In this document: positions 35,759 through 44,819 of the stretch, one piece after another
How positions within the stretch are numbered: the stretch's first letter is position 1
How the letters are laid out: each line of letters begins with the position of its first letter
Assembly: GCF_021531695.1 (NCBI RefSeq)
Contig: NZ_JADYUI010000002.1
Span: 62,001-126,000, forward strand
Direction: 5' to 3'
DNA: 64,000 nt
Source of the DNA: Roseburia hominis
GTDB taxonomy: Bacteria > Bacillota > Clostridia > Lachnospirales > Lachnospiraceae
The notes under the pieces: model-generated
The model's database searches: none
Seen by the model: only the letters and a program-made list of their open reading frames with translations
What the model was told of the DNA's origin: nothing
Translations under genes and position numbers: made by a program

Positions 35759-37987
35759 TTATCCCTCCGCTCCTACGCAAATCTGCTCTTGCAGAATCGT
35801 GTTTATTCCATCTGCAATCTTGTTTAAATCTGTCATCCCGCGGACTTCGTTTGTTATGCCACCCATATTGACTTCGACTTTTGTAAATACAGTCCGGTCG
35901 ATAATGTCGCGCTCTGCGATATCCCTAAGATATTTCAAATCTTCATCTGTAATATCTATACTATCTGCTATTCTTGCCGTATCTGCTGCCGTAGTACCTG
36001 TATTATCCGCAATGTTCGCCAAGTTATCGGCAGCGTGCGGAGCATCAGATGATCCACCAACACCAGAACCGCCAATACCAGAACCACCAACACCATTATT
36101 CAAACCACTTAAACCAGATGATAGATTTCCAAAATTATTATCTCCATCGAGCATACCATTCAATTTTCTTTTTAAATCTTTAGCAATTCTATCTCCTTGT
36201 GCTGCTCCTTCTTTATAAGCATTCATCGCATCTTCTTTAGTAAACAGGAAGCTTGCATCGTATGTATTTAATCCTTTCTTAAATTCGTGTGCAACATTTA
36301 CATACTTTTCATTATTTCCCCGTAATGCATCAGCTTTTGAAGCATATGAATTTGCATAATTATTTGCTGCTGCTTCAATGCCCGAAAAATCAAAGCTTAT
36401 AAATGGGAGCTTGCTTAACTGGGCGCATATATTTGCTATCACACGCAATGCAACTGCTCCCAAGTCATAAAAATAAGCTTTAACATTATTCAATGAATTC
36501 TTGAATGCAATCTGTATGTTTTTGCACGAACCTTTAAACACATTCCAAAGAGCAATTGCTATATTGGCTGCTTCATATCCCATGTTCGTAAAATATGCTT
36601 TTACCACATTTATCCATCCGCAAATCACTCCAAACGTAGTTGCTGCTACTTCTCCTGTCTGTGCTATTTTTCTTGCTACAAGAATTACAGCAGCTATTAA
36701 AGCCGCAATAGCTAATATTGTAAGTGTAACTTGCCAGTTCATCAGTGCAGTAGCAATTGCACATATACCACTTACTGCAGCGTATACCAATAGCGCACCG
36801 ACTACACCGTAAATAACAGGCGAAATAGTAGACCAATGGCTTACAATATAATCCGCCGCGTTTGCGAGCGCAGTGACAGCCGTGTTTGCGACTTCCGAAA
36901 GTACAGCAAATGCTGTCTTTACACCATTTGCAATTGATTGGAATGTATCACTGTTTGCAAAACTATTTATTTTTTCGAGAACTGGTTGGAAAGTATTTAT
37001 TGCAAAATTTTTCATCTGTTCCCATGCCTGTCCCCATGTGGTTGGCATTGCTTCAAAGCTACTGTTAATCTCTTCCTCTGACTCCAATATTGCATTCTTA
37101 ACAACGTCAGCAGTAATTTGTCCTTCTGCTGCCATTTCTTTAATCTTTCCAACATCTACATCTAAATAATCAGCAATTCTTTGCGTTATTCCGGGAGCTT
37201 GTTCCATTACGGAGTTTAATTCATCACCACGTAACGTTCCAGATGCCAAACCTTGCGACAACTGTATCATTGCATTTTTCGCTTCTTCTGTAGCAGCTCC
37301 GGAAAGCACCATCTGCTTTTGTAAGAGATTTGTAAATTTGATAACTTCCTCCGAACCACTAAATGCACTTTTTGCATTCTGTCCAAGTCTTGCAACAACT
37401 GCTGCCATATCCATATACGAACCTCTTGCATCCTGTGCAGATTTGTATATATCGTTCATTAGCTGATTAGTTGCAATGTCTGTTTCTCCAAATGCTTCAC
37501 GCATCGCATTTACTCTGGAAGTAGTCTGTGTAAGCGTGTCAGAAATATCAAGCGTATTTTTTATTCCTTGCAAACTCAAGTACGCTGCAGCTATGCTTCT
37601 TATGTTTCCGGCAAGAGAACTCATACTGGTAGAACCACTACGCACCGATCGGTTGAATGCATTCTGACTTTCTGTATTTTGTCTAATATGTCGGTTCAAA
37701 TTTTGCGCGCTTGTGTTAATATCTCTGTAAGATTTTCGCGTACTACTCATATCAGGTGCTTTGACTTTACTGCTCTTATTAACCGTTTCATTCATGCGGT
37801 CGATTTCCATAGTAACTTGATTGATACTTTCTCTCGCACCATCTAACATAGACGTGTCGACATTTTCTCCCATCGTGCTTTGCATATTCTGCATGTGCGA
37901 TATACAAAGATTTATGGAACTCGTTATATTGTTTATTACATTGCTAAAGTTGTCTCTTAAATTAATGGACGCTGATATTGTCGGCAT
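35759..37987 (-). CDS. Tail tape measure protein
   Basis: 742 aa. N-terminal coiled coils, then the tape-measure domain with TQTTSRVNAMREAFGETD and LSQGLASGTLRGDELNSVMEQ. Hydrophobic segments occur mid-protein (about 395-440), and Gly/Ser-rich repeats (GGSGIGGSGVGG) near residue 630. It sets tail length and reaches into the host membrane on injection. AGGTGG is nine bases before the ATG. It begins 9 bases after the frameshifted chaperone ends. Confidence 0.93.
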   Translation of the reverse strand: MPTISASINLRDNFSNVINNITSSINLCISHMQNMQSTMGENVDTSMLDGARESINQVTMEIDRMNETVNKSSKVKAPDMSSTRKSYRDINTSAQNLNRHIRQNTESQNAFNRSVRSGSTSMSSLAGNIRSIAAAYLSLQGIKNTLDISDTLTQTTSRVNAMREAFGETDIATNQLMNDIYKSAQDARGSYMDMAAVVARLGQNAKSAFSGSEEVIKFTNLLQKQMVLSGAATEEAKNAMIQLSQGLASGTLRGDELNSVMEQAPGITQRIADYLDVDVGKIKEMAAEGQITADVVKNAILESEEEINSSFEAMPTTWGQAWEQMKNFAINTFQPVLEKINSFANSDTFQSIANGVKTAFAVLSEVANTAVTALANAADYIVSHWSTISPVIYGVVGALLVYAAVSGICAIATALMNWQVTLTILAIAALIAAVILVARKIAQTGEVAATTFGVICGWINVVKAYFTNMGYEAANIAIALWNVFKGSCKNIQIAFKNSLNNVKAYFYDLGAVALRVIANICAQLSKLPFISFDFSGIEAAANNYANSYASKADALRGNNEKYVNVAHEFKKGLNTYDASFLFTKEDAMNAYKEGAAQGDRIAKDLKRKLNGMLDGDNNFGNLSSGLSGLNNGVGGSGIGGSGVGGSSDAPHAADNLANIADNTGTTAADTARIADSIDITDEDLKYLRDIAERDIIDRTVFTKVEVNMGGITNEVRGMTDLNKIADGINTILQEQICVGAEG

Positions 37988-37995
37988 TTTACCAC

Positions 37996-38181
37996 CTACC
38001 TTTTACTTGCGTTCTTTATTCTTTTTGCTTCTTTCTTCTCATTTTCAATTCTGTAATCGATGGAAGCTATTACAAACGCTTTTTCCTGCACGTCCATATT
38101 TAAAAACACAGACGGCAATATATGTAATTTCTGGAGAGCGTAATGTGCATAATTTGCATCACCATCGCCCTCGTCAATTAG
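37996..38181 (-). CDS. -1 frameshift extension of the tail assembly chaperone (gpGT-type)
   Basis: 61 codons in the -1 frame relative to the XkdN-like gene, LIDEGDGDANYAHYALQKLH onward to NASKR, with no start or ribosome site of its own. The slippery heptamer A AAA AAC (plus-strand 38181-38187) lies directly before the zero-frame stop. Slippage gives a chaperone of about 204 residues, as in lambda G-GT, that would recruit the tape measure gene product just downstream. Confidence 0.85.
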   Translation of the reverse strand, partial: LIDEGDGDANYAHYALQKLHILPSVFLNMDVQEKAFVIASIDYRIENEKKEAKRIKNASKR

Positions 38182-38609
38182 TTTTTTGCCTCTTCGACCT
38201 TTTCAGAAAAACTTTTGTTGAATCCTTGGAATTTCTGCACAAATTCTCCAAGCGCGTTATATTCACCCGGGTCATCAATCATTTCCAAAATCAAATCCTC
38301 TGGTGTCTTAACTCCATATGAATCCTGTAAATCAGCATCATATAAGTCTGGGTATACAATGGATGCAGCAATGATTTTTGCCATATACTTAGATACATTG
38401 GTTTTTTCACGATATAAACCAGGTTTCCCTTTTACTGGGATTTCATAAGTACACTCTTCTCTGATTTCTTCATCCTCTCTTGATGTAATGTGCTTAAATT
38501 CAAACTCCAACGGATTGCCTTTTTCATCTGTAAGGCCAAGAGTCGGAATGTACTTTTCATTTTCTCTTACTTTTTTGTTTTCTTTCATAAAACGTGCAAA
38601 TTTTGACAT
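38178..38609 (-). CDS. XkdN-type tail assembly chaperone (short, unshifted form)
   Basis: 143 aa: YIPTLGLTDEKGNPLEFEFK and DPGEYNALGEFVQKFQGF resemble the XkdN family. It ends EEAKN followed by TAA right at the AAAAAAC slippery site. It sits between tube and tape measure genes (interrupted by the moron), the standard chaperone position. Confidence 0.88.
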   Translation of the reverse strand: MSKFARFMKENKKVRENEKYIPTLGLTDEKGNPLEFEFKHITSREDEEIREECTYEIPVKGKPGLYREKTNVSKYMAKIIAASIVYPDLYDADLQDSYGVKTPEDLILEMIDDPGEYNALGEFVQKFQGFNKSFSEKVEEAKN

Positions 38610-38643
38610 ATTTTTGTCCTCTCTTTCTAAAAATAAGCATAAT

Positions 38644-38674
38644 AATACCCGCCTACACTATGTAAGCGGGTATT
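38644..38674 (-). terminator. Terminator after the zinc-ribbon moron
   Basis: AATACCCGCCTACA/TGTAAGCGGGTATT, a 14-bp stem with a short loop. On the minus strand it lies between the moron stop and the chaperone gene; the following bases are TATTATGC, so termination is likely partial, letting late transcripts continue. Confidence 0.75.
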
Positions 38675-38685
38675 TTTAAATTTTA

Positions 38686-39525
38686 TTATTGTTGTATCAT
38701 TTCTTGACCATCAAAAATAAATGACTGGATCATACTTGTATCTGTATCGATAATTATCTGAAACTGGCTTCTCAATTGCGCACCAAATCCATTCTGCGCA
38801 TCTACATACGACTGGATTGTGACAATATTCTTTTCTTTTTTAAATGCCCACTCTGTTATACTTGGAAATTCAGCAGTTGATGGAGCTTTCAAGACTTCCT
38901 TTACCGTTTCTTCACAGCTTAGTTGCCAATCAGTCATTTCGCTTATGGTCATGGTATAGTCTTGCAACGTAGCTTCCACAGTTCCATTTGCATATAAGTC
39001 ATAATCTGCGTATCTCACTAAATACACACTCATATCACTAGATAAATAAACAATAATGTTGTCTATGTTATCACTAACGGCTAAACGATATCCGGTTTCT
39101 CCGTCATTATGTGCATTATCAAGCAGCTCGTCATGTGTAATAGATTTTATATCATCTATGCCGCATTGGCTTAATATTGACATTATAGCGTTCTTCTGCT
39201 CGTCCGTTGCATTGATTCCTGTTAAAACGTCATCTTCGATTTCTTGTTGTTCCTCGGTTCCGTTTTCACTGCCTTTTTCCTCACTACTTACTGCAAACGC
39301 TATAATTACCGAAAAGAAAAGGACAACAAAAAGCATAACTAAAATTGATGTTAAACATCCATGACTTTTCTTTTTAGGTTTTTGCTTCTGCGCTTGGTTC
39401 CAAGTTCCATAAACGCCAACTCCTCTTGGAACATCATTGTTTTTTATCGGGCAACCGCAATTCGGGCAACTCTCTGCTTGGTCGCTTACATCTTTCCCGC
39501 ATTCGGGGCATTTAATCAATCCCAT
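38686..39525 (-). CDS. Zinc-ribbon membrane protein (moron)
   Basis: 279 aa from the ATG with AAGGAGGA upstream; the longer open frame is not used. N-terminal zinc ribbon CPECGKDV then CPNCGCP, a basic segment, one membrane helix (about 58-80), and an outward domain of about 190 residues (KAPSTAEFPSITEWAF is its clearest motif). It lies between tail tube and chaperone genes but has its own promoter and terminator, so it is expressed in the lysogen. Zinc-ribbon/membrane proteins of this layout are common in gut Firmicutes; function unknown, possibly envelope sensing or superinfection exclusion. Confidence 0.8.
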   Translation of the reverse strand: MGLIKCPECGKDVSDQAESCPNCGCPIKNNDVPRGVGVYGTWNQAQKQKPKKKSHGCLTSILVMLFVVLFFSVIIAFAVSSEEKGSENGTEEQQEIEDDVLTGINATDEQKNAIMSILSQCGIDDIKSITHDELLDNAHNDGETGYRLAVSDNIDNIIVYLSSDMSVYLVRYADYDLYANGTVEATLQDYTMTISEMTDWQLSCEETVKEVLKAPSTAEFPSITEWAFKKEKNIVTIQSYVDAQNGFGAQLRSQFQIIIDTDTSMIQSFIFDGQEMIQQ

Positions 39526-39555
39526 TACACTCTCCTCCTTATGTGTGATATGAAA

Positions 39556-39584
39556 ATTATACCACTGCGCGAGGAGAATGTCAT
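39556..39584 (-). promoter_or_regulatory. Vegetative-type promoter of the moron
   Basis: On the minus strand ATGACA (39584-39579), a 17-base spacer, then TATAAT (39561-39556), 30 bases before the moron ATG. Five of six -35 bases and all -10 bases match the housekeeping consensus. The -35 overlaps the stop of the tail-tube gene. Confidence 0.82.
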
Positions 39585-40066
39585 CACAGGCTTGCCAAGA
39601 ATCCGTCCAAATCGTCAAATTCTTCCGGCATCTCGAAATCCTCAAACGTAAAGTCGAAATCTTCATCCAGATAATCTGCATCTGCATCAAACTTAGCAAG
39701 AATACCGCCGTCGATGTTGCAATCTTTAAGGATTACTGTCTGCCTACCTGCACCGCTTGTCTTATCCTCATTTGTAATTTGGATGTCAAAGTAAATATCC
39801 TCTCCTGTTTCTTTGTACAAAAGAAGTAATTTACGAAGCACACTCGTGTTGTAATGTGCAGTACAAGAACCGGTTCCTTTCCACCCGGTTGCTTTATTAC
39901 CTTTTCCGGTACGTCCAAGAATCGGAACTTCTTTTTTGGTTTTCTCGAGTTTCGCTTCAAGCTTGATTGCCTGCATGAAATTATAACGTCTGCCCTGTAT
40001 CGTCAAATAGCATTCCGCTAAACTGGCGGAAAGCGTATCTTTCGCTTTCATGGTTATGTTTCCCAT
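39584..40066 (-). CDS. XkdM-type tail tube protein
   Basis: 160 aa. GRRYNFMQAIKLEAKLEKTK, KGNKATGWKGTGSCTAHYNT and ETGEDIYFDIQITNED are typical of XkdM, which polymerises into the inner tube. The C-terminus is strongly acidic (DADYLDEDFDF...), longer than in PBSX. AGGAGCG precedes the ATG. It follows the sheath gene. Confidence 0.92.
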   Translation of the reverse strand: MGNITMKAKDTLSASLAECYLTIQGRRYNFMQAIKLEAKLEKTKKEVPILGRTGKGNKATGWKGTGSCTAHYNTSVLRKLLLLYKETGEDIYFDIQITNEDKTSGAGRQTVILKDCNIDGGILAKFDADADYLDEDFDFTFEDFEMPEEFDDLDGFLASL

Positions 40067-40081
40067 TTATATCGCTCCTTC

Positions 40082-41380
40082 CTATTCTACTGTTACTGTC
40101 ATGTACAGTTTTTCCATCGCACAAGTCGGCTGGCACGTCGCATTAACAATCACGGACCGCTTATCTTCTCCTGCATCTACTGTAACTGCTCCACTGTCAA
40201 AATTCTCAATCGCGCGAATATCCTGCAATTTTCCAAAAATCGTAACCACATCATTCCACAAGCTAACACGACCAGATTTATCATTCTGCATCTTGCCAAG
40301 ATATGACGTGTTAAAAAGTGAAGCAATATCATTTCCAATCTGGTCGAGGACGCGGACTACCTGGTTGATCGAAAAATCCTCGTTCATTTCTTTCGTGAAG
40401 CTCACATATGAATTGATATCCGTAAGCACATGGATTTCATCGCCGACCTTATGGAACACCAACTCTCCGTTTTTAATTGCTGTCTTAAGTTCGTCCTGAT
40501 CTAAAGATGTATCAATCATGTACTCGCCATCATACTTCGTATTTGTCAATGTCTCATTGACATTGCATCCTGCTTCTGCTCCTGTCAGCCAATAAACAAT
40601 GTTTTGCTCGTCAGCACCAATAACTTTTGATGTAGGGTCAATTACTCCGATGTAATCCGCAGGAGATTTATAGATTACTGTCTGAAATTTCGCTCCAACC
40701 TCATCTCTCATGCGCTTTGTGTGTTCTGCATAAAGCTTCTTCACATCATCTTCTGCAGATGTACATCCTAACGTGTTAAATGCAACAGTTTCCAAAGCCT
40801 TTAATGCTTTCAAGTGAGAATCACCTGTCACATCTCCGTTTGTTCCACCTGCAAGTGGTGTTGCAGCTGTTTCCTTTAACGTAGCGTCAGTCTTAAATGT
40901 AACAAAATCATTCGCCACAAGTTCTTTTGCTTCTTTCACTGTCTGTGTGTCTACCGTTTTTGTATCTACCAACGTGTACACATCAAATTTACTTGGTTCA
41001 TCCACATTTGCCGTGATTACAATCTTGATTTCATTTCCCCTTGTTCCACTGTAAAGTGCAGTTGCAAAATCATTCGTGGCTTTCTCGCCAGAATTCAATC
41101 GGTAAACATATAACGTATTTGCTCTCCTAAACACTTCACGAATCGGTTTCATTTTTTCATCAGAGTAATCATATCCGAATACATCAAACGATTCTTTTCT
41201 GACATTTTCTGAATTGACTTTGAATACCTCTCCGTCTTTGCCCCAGTCAAGAATCATTGGGATTGCGCAAACTCCACGTTCTGATAAGTTCAAGCCTGTT
41301 CTGTCCGCACTTACGAAATTTATGTATGCTCCTGGCAATACCTTATTCTGGCTTGTCCATAATCCACCGCCTAATGCCAT
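40082..41380 (-). CDS. XkdK-type tail sheath protein
   Basis: 432 aa. It begins GGGLWTSQNKVLPGAYINFV and has RANTLYVYRLNSGEKA, VFHKVGDEIHVLTDINSYVS and the C-terminal NATCQPTCAMEKLYMTVTVE of the XkdK sheath family. The sheath contracts to drive the tube through the cell envelope; its presence makes this a myovirus-type tail. Confidence 0.95.
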   Translation of the reverse strand: MALGGGLWTSQNKVLPGAYINFVSADRTGLNLSERGVCAIPMILDWGKDGEVFKVNSENVRKESFDVFGYDYSDEKMKPIREVFRRANTLYVYRLNSGEKATNDFATALYSGTRGNEIKIVITANVDEPSKFDVYTLVDTKTVDTQTVKEAKELVANDFVTFKTDATLKETAATPLAGGTNGDVTGDSHLKALKALETVAFNTLGCTSAEDDVKKLYAEHTKRMRDEVGAKFQTVIYKSPADYIGVIDPTSKVIGADEQNIVYWLTGAEAGCNVNETLTNTKYDGEYMIDTSLDQDELKTAIKNGELVFHKVGDEIHVLTDINSYVSFTKEMNEDFSINQVVRVLDQIGNDIASLFNTSYLGKMQNDKSGRVSLWNDVVTIFGKLQDIRAIENFDSGAVTVDAGEDKRSVIVNATCQPTCAMEKLYMTVTVE

Positions 41381-41563
41381 TTATTTCACCTTTCCTTTCT
41401 TGAAATTGCTGATTTTCTTATCAACTTCTTCCAATGTGTATTTTGCATTGCCATCCAAAAGCGCATTTAACAAATCTCTGTTGCTGCGATACTTTTTGGA
41501 CGAAATAATCTGGTCTTTTGTAAAGACTTTCTTCTGCTCTTTTTCTTCTGCCCTTACTGGCAT
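41381..41563 (-). CDS. Small phage protein before the sheath gene
   Basis: 60 aa: highly charged, MPVRAEEKEQKKVFTKDQII then YRSNRDLLNALLDGNAKYTL. Similar small genes sit before XkdK in this phage type and some are counted as sheath-region conserved proteins. The ATG at 41563 follows AAAGGGTG. Function unknown. Confidence 0.75.
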   Translation of the reverse strand: MPVRAEEKEQKKVFTKDQIISSKKYRSNRDLLNALLDGNAKYTLEEVDKKISNFKKGKVK

Positions 41564-41568
41564 ATTTA

Positions 41569-42000
41569 TCACCCTTTCAATGTCTGCGAAATTTTTATAG
41601 TTCCCATATTTTCTTCCGGTTCTTCAACTCTGTAAACAAAGCAGTCGTAATTCACGAAAAAATTAAGCACACCATCAACAACCTCATGGTGCATATTCGT
41701 TCCACGCATTTCGTCCCATTCAGAAGTTATGTATTCCAAGCACAATGTAAGACGCTCTGCAACTTCATTGCACTCTTGTTTTGCTTTCTTCTTATTCTCT
41801 GGAAAATAGTTAATGCAAAAAAGATTCTGGCTGAAATACTTATTTCCTCGAAATAGATTCGTAACATGATTGTCACATGTAACAAAAAAGCAAGGCTCTT
41901 TCATACCCTGCTCAACATCTTCTTTGTAAACTATATATTTCTTGCCAAATTCTTTTCCTATTCCCCTGCTTATTCCTGTTATAATAGAATCTATCATCAT
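41569..42000 (-). CDS. XkdJ/DUF6838-type tail terminator
   Basis: 143 aa. EPCFFVTCDNHVTNLFRGNK, YFSQNLFCINYFPENKKKA and MHHEVVDGVLNFFVNYDCFV fit the tail-terminator/completion family. It starts within the last bases of the gene upstream (ATGA overlap) and precedes the sheath region. Confidence 0.82.
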   Translation of the reverse strand: MMIDSIITGISRGIGKEFGKKYIVYKEDVEQGMKEPCFFVTCDNHVTNLFRGNKYFSQNLFCINYFPENKKKAKQECNEVAERLTLCLEYITSEWDEMRGTNMHHEVVDGVLNFFVNYDCFVYRVEEPEENMGTIKISQTLKG

Positions 42001-42428
42001 TTGAAAGCACCCTTTAAATAATCATATATTTCTTTTTCAAGAACTTTTGGAATTGCATTCCTTACATCCTCAATTGATTTTTCAAGCATTTTATTTCCAG
42101 GAACCCATCCTTTTTTTAGCTTTTTGCCGATTGAAGGAACATATCTTCCTTTCTCCTGTCTATGTCCGTAATTTACATATGGAGCATATTCTACATTATT
42201 GCTAAGCTCAACTATATAATCGTTGCCTTCTAGCCTTATCTGTACGTTCCATCCACGTCTTAATGTTCCAGTAATAACAGGTGTTCTGTTGACTGCTGCA
42301 TTTAAAAGCATTGATGCTATCTTTTTTGCGCAATCTCGCAACACTTCATCTGGATCATCTGCAAGTTCTTCAAGTTTTTTCTGGAACTTTTCTATCTCTA
42401 TTATGTCAAATTCCCCAAATCCAGACAT
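41997..42428 (-). CDS. XkdI/HK97 gp10-type tail completion protein
   Basis: 143 aa from the ATG after AAAGGTGGG. The gp10 pattern is clear: PVITGTLRRGWNVQIRLEGN and NNVEYAPYVNYGHRQEKGRY. These proteins link head connector and tail. The frame is open further upstream but lacks a ribosome site there. Confidence 0.88.
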   Translation of the reverse strand: MSGFGEFDIIEIEKFQKKLEELADDPDEVLRDCAKKIASMLLNAAVNRTPVITGTLRRGWNVQIRLEGNDYIVELSNNVEYAPYVNYGHRQEKGRYVPSIGKKLKKGWVPGNKMLEKSIEDVRNAIPKVLEKEIYDYLKGAFK

Positions 42429-42429
42429 A

Positions 42430-42831
42430 TCAAGCCCACCTTTCCGCAAGCTCAAGATTAATTTCTTGATGTGTGCAAAACTTCCCTGCGACACCGGAAT
42501 TACTATATCTTACCGTCTCTCCATTATGAGTGACTTCAATCGTACTACCTGGCTTAACATCAATCTCGGGTGCCAGAAACAGCTTAACTGCAATTTTCTG
42601 CTCTGCAACATTGTCGGAATCAGATGTGGTACTCAAATTCTCAAAGGAAATCTTGCACGGCTGATTAGCAATCACTGCAACTGTGTCTGTGCTTGTGATG
42701 TTCGTGTCCTCGTCTGTAACTTCCTGTTCCTCATAAATTGTGCATGTGTCCTCATAAAGTTGTTCTATCGCTTGTCTGTGCGCTTGTCTGTGCGCTTCTC
42801 TGGCTTTTTGCATCCATTGCGTAAGGCTCAT
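42430..42831 (-). CDS. XkdH-type head-closure protein
   Basis: 133 aa, mostly beta after a basic helix. ANQPCKISFENLSTTSDSD and KPGSTIEVTHNGETVRYSNS resemble head-closure proteins of the XkdH type. An in-frame repeat (AHRQAHRQ; DNA CGCTTGTCTGTG twice at 42770-42795) is present in the N-terminal helix. It overlaps the gene upstream by one base. Confidence 0.75.
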   Translation of the reverse strand: MSLTQWMQKAREAHRQAHRQAIEQLYEDTCTIYEEQEVTDEDTNITSTDTVAVIANQPCKISFENLSTTSDSDNVAEQKIAVKLFLAPEIDVKPGSTIEVTHNGETVRYSNSGVAGKFCTHQEINLELAERWA

Positions 42832-43169
42832 TAGAACACCACCTTCCGGTATCGATTCAGCGTCTTTGTGTAATTCTTAAGGATTGTATCTTTGAAATTA
42901 TCATCCGCATACTGCCGAAATGATGTCGAAGTGTCTCCCTCGCTAATAGATGAAACGGAACCAATGGCACTTTCTTCGTGCCCCACGTTCTCATTTCTGT
43001 ATAAATCCATAGCCATGCGATATGACGTATTCAGCAATCCTTCCGGTACTTCTTCCAGATTGCAGTAGTTCTTTATGGTTTCTTCCGCGTCTGAAATTAT
43101 AAATTCCAGCGTAACATCTTTGGATTCATCCTCAATCCCAAGCAAGGATTTCAGCTTTTCCAGCTCCAT
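42831..43169 (-). CDS. Head-tail connector (gp6-like) protein
   Basis: 112 aa, helical. LEKLKSLLGIEDESKDVTLE and AEETIKNYCNLEEVPEGL match the gp6/gp15-like connector family (YqbG-type in B. subtilis elements). It follows the capsid gene by eight bases, the normal position. Confidence 0.88.
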   Translation of the reverse strand: MELEKLKSLLGIEDESKDVTLEFIISDAEETIKNYCNLEEVPEGLLNTSYRMAMDLYRNENVGHEESAIGSVSSISEGDTSTSFRQYADDNFKDTILKNYTKTLNRYRKVVF

Positions 43170-43177
43170 AGAATCAC

Positions 43178-44170
43178 CTATCCTAATTTGTGCTTAAATG
43201 CGACAATTCTGATCTGTTTCTGTTCATATACCGGCTTCCAGTTCGATGCGTCTTTCAGCTCTGCTCTGGACGGTCCTTCCGTCTTTGCGACATTTGCATT
43301 CGTGAAAGAAACTCCTCTCGGATGCAAAATAAATGTTCTTCTGTTAATAAGATAATCAACACCAGATCCTTTTTTCTTATCTCTGTCTGCTTCTGTTGGA
43401 ACGAAACCTTCCGGATTTCCGTTTCCAAGTGCGACAGCACCATCTCCAAATAAATAAGTGGTATATACTCCTTTATCTACCGGACATCCGTCATCAACGA
43501 TTACACGCTTACCCTGGTATACATTAAATGCAACATCGTTAGATGGCTGCACTGTATCAATCAAATTCTGCTTTTTAAGATATGCTTCGGTAGCTGAATG
43601 CATTACCACTCCGGTAAGCTGTGCTTTTGCATCACCAAGCAACTGTTCAGCATCAATAAATGCGCTTCCGCTCCAATTTGCCGCAGTTCCGCTCTTGGAA
43701 GAAATGTCCAAAATATTAGAAGCAAGCGGTGTGGTAGCGCTTCCGCTAGAAGGCGTATATGTACCAAAAATTCCATCAAGCACAGCAACAAGCTCTTTCT
43801 GCATATCACGTGCCCAGAAACCGGCTACCAAATCGCCAATGGCTTTCATTGGGTCTGACCCTGCAAGAGCAGCTGACAAGTCAGTTGCACTCCACATCTT
43901 TGCTCTGCGGATAATTGCAGCTACATCTTTGTTTGATGAAATCTTATCAGCTGTAAGGTCCGCACCCTCAATTACCTGTTCGGATTCACCTGTTAAATCC
44001 TCGAAAAACGGCATATTAACTGTTGGTGCAGCCTGTGATGCGAGTTTATCAAATTCGCTGTTATTTGTTACAATTCCGCAATTAAAGAGTGCGGATAACT
44101 CCATTGTTCTGTTTACCACATACGGATTAAACAGTTCCGGTACGATTACGTCCTGTAAAGTAGTTCCCAT
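43178..44170 (-). CDS. Major capsid protein
   Basis: 330 aa. It opens LQDVIVPELFNPYVVNRTME and contains DLVAGFWARDMQKELVAVL, GVVMHSATEAYLKKQNLID and the C-terminal FILHPRGVSFTNANV, the pattern of XkdG-like HK97-fold capsid proteins. No long N-terminal delta region; a separate scaffold gene precedes it. AGAGAGGAATG is the ribosome site. Confidence 0.9.
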   Translation of the reverse strand: MGTTLQDVIVPELFNPYVVNRTMELSALFNCGIVTNNSEFDKLASQAAPTVNMPFFEDLTGESEQVIEGADLTADKISSNKDVAAIIRRAKMWSATDLSAALAGSDPMKAIGDLVAGFWARDMQKELVAVLDGIFGTYTPSSGSATTPLASNILDISSKSGTAANWSGSAFIDAEQLLGDAKAQLTGVVMHSATEAYLKKQNLIDTVQPSNDVAFNVYQGKRVIVDDGCPVDKGVYTTYLFGDGAVALGNGNPEGFVPTEADRDKKKGSGVDYLINRRTFILHPRGVSFTNANVAKTEGPSRAELKDASNWKPVYEQKQIRIVAFKHKLG

Positions 44171-44190
44171 AATTTACATTCCTCTCTTTC

Positions 44191-44802
44191 TTAGATTGTT
44201 ACTCCGGCGGCTGCAGCCATTGCCCTTGCCTGTTCCGGGTTTGCTTTCAACAACTCGCCCTGTTTTGTCAAATTGTATGTTTCTTTTGCAAATGGATTAG
44301 AGTTGCCACTTGTGCCGCCATTCTGTGGATGATATGGTGGCTTCTGCTGTTCCTGCTGAAAAAGATGCGCCATTGCCTTATCTTCCTTGTACGGCTTAAT
44401 TACATCATCAACACCAACCGGACGATTGTCTTTGTCGAAGGTAAACTTATCAATTCCACCTGCTTTGTAGATGAGATAATCCGGATCCAGCACACCAGAC
44501 TTTGTAAGCTGTTCTTTCAGCGCATATGTCTTTGTGGTATCTTCTGCGGATTTCTTGAGATTTTTGATCTCTGTCTCATAATCTCCAATCTTCTTCTGGA
44601 GCTCCTCATTATCACCATTTTCCTGCTTCAAGTTCTTAATGGTTTCATTCGCAGTATTAAGCTCCTTGACTTTATTGTTGAAGTCCTCTTTTGGTACGGC
44701 GTGCTTCGGAAATTCTGCGGAAATAGCTTTCATCAGCGCGTCTGCATCCAATTTTCCATCTGTTACTGTTGCTTTCTCTAAAAGCTCTTTTAACCAATCC
44801 AT
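44191..44802 (-). CDS. GP20-type scaffolding protein
   Basis: 203 aa from the ATG with GGAGGATAAAA upstream. N-terminal MDWLKELLEKATVTDGKLD, long central coiled coil (about 45-100) and a Gly/Asn-rich linker: the 'phage minor structural protein GP20' scaffolding family. It shapes the procapsid and is then lost. A structured RNA precedes it. Confidence 0.9.
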   Translation of the reverse strand: MDWLKELLEKATVTDGKLDADALMKAISAEFPKHAVPKEDFNNKVKELNTANETIKNLKQENGDNEELQKKIGDYETEIKNLKKSAEDTTKTYALKEQLTKSGVLDPDYLIYKAGGIDKFTFDKDNRPVGVDDVIKPYKEDKAMAHLFQQEQQKPPYHPQNGGTSGNSNPFAKETYNLTKQGELLKANPEQARAMAAAAGVTI

Positions 44803-44819
44803 TCTTTTATCCTCCATAG

